From NCBI RefSeq assembly GCF_019455385.1, contig NZ_JACOFR010000017.1:1-64000 (forward strand): a stretch of DNA of 64,000 bases. Reading direction: 5' to 3'. The notes beneath the pieces were generated by a model. The model made no database searches and was not told the DNA's origin. It saw only the letters and a program-made list of their open reading frames with translations. The first letter of the stretch is position 1, and every line of letters begins with the position of its first letter. Positions 57,383 through 64,000 of the stretch are shown here, in pieces. Position numbers and translations under genes: made by a program. The DNA is from Bradyrhizobium sp. BR 10289. GTDB lineage: Bacteria > Pseudomonadota > Alphaproteobacteria > Rhizobiales > Xanthobacteraceae.

Positions 57383-58350
57383 CCATGTTGGAGGTGCCCA
57401 CGATCGACGCGCCAGCCGTCCCCGGCATGGCCGATGGCAAGCAGCACCGCAGCCCCACCAGCCATCTTCGACGGCTGGAAGCGGAGGGCATCCACATCCT
57501 GCGCGAGACGGCCGCCGAGTTCCGCAAGCCGGTGATGCTGTACTCGATCGGCAAGGATTCATCGGTCCTGCTGCATCTGGCGATGAAGGCATTTCATCCC
57601 GGCAAGCCGCCGTTTCCGCTGCTGCATGTCGACACCACCTGGAAGTTCCGCGAGATGATCGCGTTTCGCGACCGGCGTGCGCGCGAGCTCGGCCTCGATC
57701 TGATCGTCCATACCAACCAGGACGGCCTCAGTCAGGGCATCACCCCCTTCACCCACGGCTCGGCCCGCTACACCGACGTGATGAAGACGCAGGCGTTGCG
57801 GCAGGCGCTGGACCTTCACGGCTTCGACGCCGCGATCGGCGGCGCACGGCGTGACGAGGAGAAGTCGCGCGCCAAGGAGCGCGTCTTCTCGCACCGGAGC
57901 ACGGCCCATCGCTGGGACCCGAAGAATCAGCGGCCGGAGCTGTGGAGCCTCTACAACACGCTGCTCGCGCCGGGCGAAAGCATGCGGGTGTTTCCGTTGT
58001 CGAACTGGACCGAGCTCGACATCTGGGACTACATCCTGGTCGAGAATATCCCGATCGTGCCGCTGTATCTCGCTGCGAAACGGCCGGTGGTCGAGCGCGA
58101 CGGCGCGCTGATCATGGTGGACGACGAGCGGATACCGCTCCATCCGGGCGAAGCGCCGCGCTGGCACTCCGTCAGATTTCGCACCCTCGGCTGCTATCCC
58201 CTCAGCGGGGCAACGGCCTCGACGGCGGCAACACTTCCCGAGATCGTGCAGGAGATGATGGCCTCGCGCACCTCCGAACGGCAGGGACGTATGATCGACC
58301 GGGACAGTCCTGCGTCGATGGAGCGCAAGAAGGCGGAAGGATATTTCTGA
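57379..58350 (+). CDS. cysD: Sulfate adenylyltransferase subunit 2
   Basis: 323 aa from the ATG at 57379, overlapping the previous stop by four bases. The PP-loop SIGKDSS is at 56-62; HVDTTWKFREM and GGARRDEEKSRAKERVFS are diagnostic. With CysN it forms adenylyl sulfate from ATP and sulfate. Its stop overlaps the cysNC start by one base (TGATG). A nodP role is equally compatible by sequence. Confidence 0.95.
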   Translation: MTMLEVPTIDAPAVPGMADGKQHRSPTSHLRRLEAEGIHILRETAAEFRKPVMLYSIGKDSSVLLHLAMKAFHPGKPPFPLLHVDTTWKFREMIAFRDRRARELGLDLIVHTNQDGLSQGITPFTHGSARYTDVMKTQALRQALDLHGFDAAIGGARRDEEKSRAKERVFSHRSTAHRWDPKNQRPELWSLYNTLLAPGESMRVFPLSNWTELDIWDYILVENIPIVPLYLAAKRPVVERDGALIMVDDERIPLHPGEAPRWHSVRFRTLGCYPLSGATASTAATLPEIVQEMMASRTSERQGRMIDRDSPASMERKKAEGYF

Positions 58351-60245
58351 TGTCCTATCACGAGGCTCCGACGATCGCCGCGATCGATGCACCGCGGCTG
58401 GACCAGGACGATCGCCCGACATTGCGTTTCGTCACCTGCGGCAGCGTCGATGACGGCAAGAGCACGCTGGTCGGCCGCCTGCTCTACGATTCCAAGACGC
58501 TGCTCGACGACCAGCTCGACGCGCTGGCCTCGGAGAGCAAGACATCAGGCACCACCGGCGGCGATCTCGATTTCGCGCTGCTGGTCGACGGCCTGCAGGC
58601 CGAGCGCGAGCAGGGCATCACCATCGACGTCGCCTACCGGTTCTTCGCGACCAGGCTGCGCCGCTTCATCGTCGCCGATACGCCCGGCCATGCGCAGTAC
58701 ACGCGCAACATGGCGACCGGTGCCTCCAACGCCGATCTCGCCATCGTGCTGGTCGACGCGCGCAAGGGCGTGATCACGCAGACCCGGCGCCACAGCCACA
58801 TCCTGTCGCTGCTCGGCATCCGCCACGTCGTGGTCGCCGTGAACAAGATGGATCTGATCGGATTCGACGGCGACCGCTTTGCGGCCATCACGGCCGAATA
58901 TCTGACCCTGGCCGGGCAGCTCGGGATCTCGCAGGTCCAGTGCATCCCGGTGGTAGCGCCCGGCGGTGACAATATCGTCGCGGCGAGCACGCGGATGCCC
59001 TGGTACACGGGCCCGACCGTGACAGCCTACCTGGAATCAGTGGACGTCTCCGGCGATGTCTCGCAGCGGCCGTTCCGGCTGCCGGTGCAATGGGTCAACC
59101 GGCCGCATGCGGATTTTCGCGGTTTTAGCGGACGGATCGCGAGCGGGACGATTGCGACCGGCGAGACCATCGCCGTGCAGCCGTCAGGCCTTCGGACGCG
59201 CGTCGCGCGGATTCTCACACCCACAGGCGAATGCGATCGTGCGACGGCAGGCGAGTCCATCACGCTGACCCTCGCCGACGAGATCGACGTCAGTCGCGGC
59301 GATGTGCTGAGCGCCGGGCCCGCGCCGCTGGTCTCGGACCAGCTCGCCGCCCATCTCGTCTGGTTCGACGACGAGGCCATGGTTGCGGGCCGGCGCTACG
59401 TGCTGAAATGCGGAACGGCCTCGACCGGTGCGGTGATCACGACGCTCAAGCACCGCATCGCCATCGACACCATGGCGCAGGAAAGCGCCGCCACGCTCGA
59501 TGTCAACGAGATCGGCTACGTCCATCTCAAGCTCGACCGTCCGCTGGTGTTCGAGACCTATCGCGACGACCGCGAGATGGGCAGCTTCATCCTCGTCGAT
59601 CCGATCAGCCATCGAACCGCCGCCGCGGGAATGATCGACCTGTCGCTGCGCGGGGCCACCAACATTCATTGGCAGCGCCTCGCAGTCGACAAATCGGTGC
59701 GGGCGCGGTTGAAGCAACAGCGGCCCTGCGTGCTCTGGTTCACCGGCCTCAGCGGCGCCGGCAAATCGACCATCGCCGATCTGGTCGACCGCAGGCTTGC
59801 CGAGCTCGGACGCCACGCCGCATTGCTCGACGGCGACAATCTCCGCCACGGCATCAATCGCGATCTCGGCTTTTCCAGCACCGAGAGGATAGAGAATGTC
59901 CGGCGTGTCGCCGAGATCGCGGCCCTGTTCGTCGACGCCGGCATGATCGCGCTGGTGGCGCTGATCTCCCCGTTCCGCAGCGAGCGAGAGACAGCGCGTC
60001 AGCGGGTGGAAGCCGGCGAGTTCATCGAGATCCACGTCGCAACCCCGCTCGCCGAATGCGAGCGTCGTGATCCCAAGGGGCTCTATCGCAAGGCGAGGGC
60101 AGGCGAGCTGCCGGCATTCACCGGCATCGACCAGCCCTATGAGGCGCCGCAGGCGCCGGAGATCACCATCGACACGTCGGAACTGTCGAGCGAGGCCGCC
60201 TGCGAGCGCATCATCCGCTACTTGCGCGAGCACCATTACCTGTAA
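58350..60245 (+). CDS. cysNC: Bifunctional sulfate adenylyltransferase subunit 1/adenylylsulfate kinase
   Basis: 631 aa from the ATG at 58350. CysN GTPase part: G1 GSVDDGKST (31-39), DTPGH, NKMD, then EF-Tu-like β-barrels. From ~466 the CysC kinase: P-loop GLSGAGKS, DGDNLRHG, and SPFRSERE. The GTPase drives adenylyl sulfate synthesis with CysD, and the kinase converts it to PAPS. Called NodQ in nodulation clusters. Last gene of the sulfation operon. Confidence 0.95.
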   Translation: MSYHEAPTIAAIDAPRLDQDDRPTLRFVTCGSVDDGKSTLVGRLLYDSKTLLDDQLDALASESKTSGTTGGDLDFALLVDGLQAEREQGITIDVAYRFFATRLRRFIVADTPGHAQYTRNMATGASNADLAIVLVDARKGVITQTRRHSHILSLLGIRHVVVAVNKMDLIGFDGDRFAAITAEYLTLAGQLGISQVQCIPVVAPGGDNIVAASTRMPWYTGPTVTAYLESVDVSGDVSQRPFRLPVQWVNRPHADFRGFSGRIASGTIATGETIAVQPSGLRTRVARILTPTGECDRATAGESITLTLADEIDVSRGDVLSAGPAPLVSDQLAAHLVWFDDEAMVAGRRYVLKCGTASTGAVITTLKHRIAIDTMAQESAATLDVNEIGYVHLKLDRPLVFETYRDDREMGSFILVDPISHRTAAAGMIDLSLRGATNIHWQRLAVDKSVRARLKQQRPCVLWFTGLSGAGKSTIADLVDRRLAELGRHAALLDGDNLRHGINRDLGFSSTERIENVRRVAEIAALFVDAGMIALVALISPFRSERETARQRVEAGEFIEIHVATPLAECERRDPKGLYRKARAGELPAFTGIDQPYEAPQAPEITIDTSELSSEAACERIIRYLREHHYL

Positions 60246-60271
60246 CGGCTGAACGGAATCCGGCAGAAGAC

Positions 60272-60469
60272 TCAGAAATCCGACGCGATACCCTTGGTTT
60301 CCCAGTCGCCATAGCGGGTGGGCTCGGGACCCTTCGGTCCCTGCAGCTCTTTCGGGCGCGCCTTGGCCTCGGCCAAGGCCGCCTGCCGGCGCGCCTCGGC
60401 TTCAGCCAGCGCGCGCTGGGCGGCCGGCGGGAGCTGTTTGCGATCGGGAACGGGAGGCTGGTCGCTCAT
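60272..60469 (-). CDS. DUF1674 protein, succinate dehydrogenase assembly factor 4-like
   Basis: 65 aa from the ATG at 60469. C-terminal signature PTRYGDWETKGIASDF is that of DUF1674/SdhAF4; the N-terminus is an Ala/Glu/Arg helix. In mitochondria SDHAF4 assists assembly of flavinylated SdhA. sdh genes are not in this window. Divergent from rsmB-like gene. Confidence 0.9.
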   Translation of the reverse strand: MSDQPPVPDRKQLPPAAQRALAEAEARRQAALAEAKARPKELQGPKGPEPTRYGDWETKGIASDF

Positions 60470-60657
60470 GGCCAGCTCTTTAGCGCAGGACGGCCCGCAG
60501 CGCGATGGCCAATAACGCATTCCTGAAATCGGGTCCGGAGGGCTGAAAAAACCGGAAGCGATTCTTACATTTGGCATATTCGCGTGCCAGAGATCGGCTT
60601 CTCAAGGCATGCGCCGATCGCGGCGGAACTGCCGCTGGCTCAGAACCTTGCTACCGC

Positions 60658-62004
60658 ATGCCTTCTCAACGTTTCGCCCCTCCGTCCGAAGTGCCTGGTC
60701 TCGCGGCGCGGCGGATTGCCGCCGATATCGTCGACGGCGTGCTGCACAAGCACCGCACGCTCGACGACCAGCTTGACGGTGGCGGCGCCCACCCCGGACT
60801 GAAGACGCTGGCCGATCGCGACCGCGCGCTGATGCGCCGTCTGGTCGCGACCGTTTTGCGCCGGCTCGGCACGCTCGGCCATGTGCTGTCCCGCCTGCTC
60901 GACAAGGGTGTTCCCTCCGACGCGCCGCGCGCGCAGAGCGCGCTGCTGATCGGCGCCGCGCAGATTCTCTGGATGGATGTGCCCGATCATGCCGCGGTCG
61001 ATCTTTCCGTCCGCCTCGTGCAATCCGACCGCCGCGCCGCGCGCTATGCCGGCCTCGTCAATGCCGTGCTGCGCCGCTGCGCACGTGAAGGCCAGGCGCT
61101 GGTCGAGGAAGTCGCGGCGCAATCGCTCGACCTGCCGCCGTGGCTGCTCGCGCGCTGGAGCGCGCATTACGGCGAGGCGACCGCGCGGGAGATGGCGCTG
61201 GCGCTCGGTCATGAGCCATCGCTTGACCTCACCGTGAAGTCGGACGCCGCACAATGGGCGAGCCGGCTGCATGGCGAGACGCTGCCGACCGGAACGGTGC
61301 GGATGTTGTTGCACGGCTCGGTCACCATGCTGCCCGGCTTTGCCGAAGGACAATGGTGGGTGCAGGACGCCGCAGCCGCGCTGCCGGCGCGGCTGTTCGG
61401 CGACATCAAGGGCAAGTCCATTGCAGATCTCTGCGCTGCTCCCGGCGGCAAGACCGCGCAGCTGGCGCTGGCAGGCGCGCATGTCACCGCGATCGACCGG
61501 TCGCCCGCCCGGGTGGCGCGCTTGCGCGAGAATCTGACGCGCTTGTCGCTCCAGGCCGAGACCGTCGTTGCCGACGCCGTGGAATGGGCCGGCCCGGCCG
61601 AGGGTTTTGACGGCATCCTGATCGATGCGCCCTGCACCTCGACCGGCACGATCCGCCGCCACCCGGATGTGGCCTGGCTCCGGCAGGAATCCGATATCGC
61701 CGCCCTCACCGCACTCCAGCAGCGGTTGCTGAAGAAATCCGTCTCGCTGCTCAAGCCGGGCGGAACGCTGATCTACTGCACCTGTTCGCTGGAACCCGAG
61801 GAGGGCGAGCAGGCGATCGCCACCCTGCTGGCCGCCGAGCCCGCGCTTCGCCGCGTTCCGATCGAGGCATCGGAAGTCGCAGGCCTCAGCGAAATCATCA
61901 CCGAAGACGGCGACCTGCGCACACTGCCCAGCCACCTGCCGAACGCCGATCCCAAGCTCGGCGGGCTCGATGGATTTTTCGCGGCCCGGCTCGTTAAATC
62001 CTGA
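60658..62004 (+). CDS. rsmB: RsmB/NOP-family 16S rRNA m5C methyltransferase
   Basis: 448 aa from the ATG at 60658; the earlier start at 60571 overlaps promoter space. N-terminal NusB-like RNA-binding domain (about 10-140), then Rossmann domain with DLCAAPGGKT for SAM. The two catalytic cysteines are in DAPCTSTGTIRRHPD and YCTCS (376). It methylates C967 of 16S rRNA in E. coli. Confidence 0.92.
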   Translation: MPSQRFAPPSEVPGLAARRIAADIVDGVLHKHRTLDDQLDGGGAHPGLKTLADRDRALMRRLVATVLRRLGTLGHVLSRLLDKGVPSDAPRAQSALLIGAAQILWMDVPDHAAVDLSVRLVQSDRRAARYAGLVNAVLRRCAREGQALVEEVAAQSLDLPPWLLARWSAHYGEATAREMALALGHEPSLDLTVKSDAAQWASRLHGETLPTGTVRMLLHGSVTMLPGFAEGQWWVQDAAAALPARLFGDIKGKSIADLCAAPGGKTAQLALAGAHVTAIDRSPARVARLRENLTRLSLQAETVVADAVEWAGPAEGFDGILIDAPCTSTGTIRRHPDVAWLRQESDIAALTALQQRLLKKSVSLLKPGGTLIYCTCSLEPEEGEQAIATLLAAEPALRRVPIEASEVAGLSEIITEDGDLRTLPSHLPNADPKLGGLDGFFAARLVKS

Positions 62005-62121
62005 TTTTGCACCGGTTTTTGCAATCCCGACGCTGATTCGTCCCGTTCAGGGTGGTGTCAGCCGTCCGATTTTGGGATTAATAAGGATTCGTCGGAATCC
62101 TCTCCCCCTTCAAGGCAAGGC

Positions 62122-63879
62122 GTGTCGGTCGCTCAACGCAGACGTATCTCGACGCTGGTCATGAACCGCTTCGCGCGGAACATGCTTGCGCGCGCGAGCG
62201 GCGGTTCCGTTGCGCTGTCGCGGGTCTGGCCCGGCCGTACCGACCGGCTGATCATCGCGCCGCATGATTTGCGCACGGCGGATGCGACCCGTGCCGCCGA
62301 GATCTATGCCGGCCGCTTCGTCTTCGCCGGCAAAATCGTCAATTGCCATGGCCGCTCGATCTTCGACCTCGAGCCGCCGTCGGAGGACTGGGAAGTCGCG
62401 CTGCTCGGCTTCGGCTGGTTGCGGCACTTGCGCGCCGCCGACACCGCGCTGACACGGGCCAATGCGCGCGCGCTGGTCGAAGATTGGATCGCCAACCCCG
62501 CCAACAAGCGCCGCCCCGTCGCGCGCCGCGCCGACGTACTGGCGCGGCGCGTGATCTCGCTGCTGTCGCAGGCGCCGCTGGTGCTCAACGACACCGACAA
62601 CAAATTCTATCGCCGTTACCTACGTGCGCTCGCCCGCGAGATTCGTTTCCTGCGTTACACGATGGTGGATATTCCGGACGGCGTGCCAAAGCTGCAGGTG
62701 CTGATCGCGCTGTGCTACGCGGCGCTGTGCCTCGCCAACCAGGCTCGGCACATCCGCAGCGCCTCGAAAAAACTCTCGGACGAATTGCAGCGGCAGATCC
62801 TGCCCGACGGCGGTCACATCTCCCGCAATCCGGGCGCGCTGATCGAGCTCTTGATCGACCTTTTGCCGCTGCGGCAGACCTTTGCCGCGCGCAACATTGC
62901 CCCGCCGCCGGCACTGCTCAATGCGATCGACCGCATGATGCCGATGCTGCGCTTCTTCCGGCACGGCGACGGCAATTTCGCGCTGTTCAACGGCATGAGC
63001 GCCACGCCGTCAGACCTGCTCGCGACCCTGCTCGCCTATGACGACACCCACGGCGCACCGATGGCGAACATGCCGCATACCGGCTTTCAGCGCCTCGACG
63101 CCGGCCAGACCACGCTGATCATCGACACCGGCCCGCCGCCGCCGGCCGGCGTCAGCCACGATGCCCATGCCGGCTGCCTGTCGTTCGAATTGTCGTCCGG
63201 CATCAGCCGCATCGTCACCAATTGCGGCATGCCGACCACGGGGCGCGACAATTGGCGGCCGTTCGCGCGCGGCACCGCCGCACATTCGACGCTGACCTAT
63301 CATGAGAAGTCCTCATGCCAGTTCGTGGAGATGTCGGCGATGAAACGGCTGCTGCACGGATCGCCGATCACCAGCGGCCCTGTCGAAGTCGAGAGCTATC
63401 GCGAGGTGGTGCAGAACGGCACGCTGCTCACGACCTCGCATGACGGCTATCTCGCCAAATTCGGCGCGATCCATCGCCGCGTGCTGATGGTCGCCAATGA
63501 CGGTGCGCGGATCGACGGCGAGGATACGCTGTCGCCGCCGCAGGGCGGGCGCTTCAAGGGCGCGGACGCCGATTTCGCGCTGCGCTTCCACCTGCATCCC
63601 GCGGTGAAGGCGAGCCGGCTGTCGGATGCGCGGGGCGTGATGCTGGTGCTGCCGAACCGCGACGTCTGGACCTTTGAAGCCCTGGACGACAAGGTCGATC
63701 TCGAGGACAGCGTGTTCCTGGCCGGCAATGACGGCCCGCGCCGCACCGCCCAGATCGTGATCCGGCAGGATGCGCGGCAGGCCCCCTCGATCCGCTGGAG
63801 CTTTGTGCGCTCCACAGCCTCGCCGGCGGTGACCAATGCCCGCCGCAACGCCCGGCGCGAGCCGGAACTTCCGCTGTAA
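62122..63879 (+). CDS. Heparinase II/III-family protein
   Basis: 585 aa from the GTG at 62122, preceded by aaggcaagg. N-terminal helical (α/α toroid) part to ~310 with RYTMVDIPDGVPKLQVLIALCYAALC, then a β-sandwich domain (GCLSFELSSGISRIVTNCG, RGTAAHSTLTYHEKSSCQFVE). Family members cleave acidic polysaccharides, but this broad Rhizobiales group is uncharacterised. Followed within 120 bases by the window end, with a GC hairpin (63903-63921) but no gene. Confidence 0.87.
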   Translation: MSVAQRRRISTLVMNRFARNMLARASGGSVALSRVWPGRTDRLIIAPHDLRTADATRAAEIYAGRFVFAGKIVNCHGRSIFDLEPPSEDWEVALLGFGWLRHLRAADTALTRANARALVEDWIANPANKRRPVARRADVLARRVISLLSQAPLVLNDTDNKFYRRYLRALAREIRFLRYTMVDIPDGVPKLQVLIALCYAALCLANQARHIRSASKKLSDELQRQILPDGGHISRNPGALIELLIDLLPLRQTFAARNIAPPPALLNAIDRMMPMLRFFRHGDGNFALFNGMSATPSDLLATLLAYDDTHGAPMANMPHTGFQRLDAGQTTLIIDTGPPPPAGVSHDAHAGCLSFELSSGISRIVTNCGMPTTGRDNWRPFARGTAAHSTLTYHEKSSCQFVEMSAMKRLLHGSPITSGPVEVESYREVVQNGTLLTTSHDGYLAKFGAIHRRVLMVANDGARIDGEDTLSPPQGGRFKGADADFALRFHLHPAVKASRLSDARGVMLVLPNRDVWTFEALDDKVDLEDSVFLAGNDGPRRTAQIVIRQDARQAPSIRWSFVRSTASPAVTNARRNARREPELPL

Positions 63880-64000
63880 GCGCACGCAATTCGGGCATAT
63901 CCGGCCGTTGTGAAAACGGCCAAAAGCTGCTATCGAGCGCTCGTTCGCGCGACTGGCGACCTTGGATGGAGCACCATCGGGAAGCGCGACACATATCTGC

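Overview
The window reads as chromosomal DNA of a high-GC alphaproteobacterium. Protein sequences and gene order point to Bradyrhizobium or a close relative in the Nitrobacteraceae: hemD - mic60-like - hemY, a DUF1674 gene followed by rsmB and a heparinase-like gene, IalB, alphaproteobacterial tRNAs, and three families of palindromic intergenic repeats. This assignment is an inference from remembered family features, not from a search. Base 1 is a contig edge: bases 6-38 are exactly the Illumina Nextera read-1 adapter, so genuine sequence starts at about base 39 and the first gene lacks its 5' end.

Layout. 39-6732: truncated OmpA-like protein, argG, a PAP2 phosphatase, a small membrane protein, rlmN, an IalB-like secreted protein. 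6831-15284: SDR and MDR oxidoreductases, YkvA, pterin carbinolamine dehydratase, an orphan TAXI-type binding protein with a cytoplasmic tail, PhoD-like phosphatase, a secreted unknown, a stand-alone receiver protein and a Crp/Fnr regulator. 15574-25960: typA, an FAD amine oxidase, a DUF3883 protein with a nuclease-like motif, a tightly overlapping four-gene minus-strand operon (hydrolase, DUF2269, SDR-DoxX fusion, DUF393), a GNAT gene behind a CtrA-like box, ppa, and the yggT - DUF167 - folD run. 26166-39666: tRNA-Ala(CGC), a glutamine amidotransferase-like protein, SDR, TerB-like protein, a class III nucleotide cyclase with a zinc ribbon, P450, Tat-exported hydrolase, MFS exporter, two cysteine-rich secreted proteins, a polysaccharide deacetylase, a membrane glycosyltransferase-like protein and tRNA-Thr(CGT). 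39778-52779: the hemD - mic60-like - hemY cluster, tsaD - gpsA, an esterase, an EVE protein, topoisomerase IB, acs, an L,D-transpeptidase and a thermonuclease-like protein. 52945-60245: a more accessory-looking stretch with an arginine-methyltransferase-like protein, a chemoreceptor, and a compact sulfotransferase - cysD - cysNC operon. 60272-64000: DUF1674 (SdhAF4-like), rsmB, a heparinase-like gene, and the window end.

Most of this is ordinary chromosomal backbone. The most coherent accessory module is the sulfotransferase - cysD - cysNC operon: it should make the activated sulfate donor PAPS and carries its own putative sulfotransferase, as nodH-nodPQ does in nodulating rhizobia. Other items worth a second look are the DUF3883 gene, the PRMT-like protein with an altered acidic loop, the orphan TAXI receptor, the repeat families and the adapter remnant. 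I see no CRISPR array, no intact insertion sequence and no prophage.
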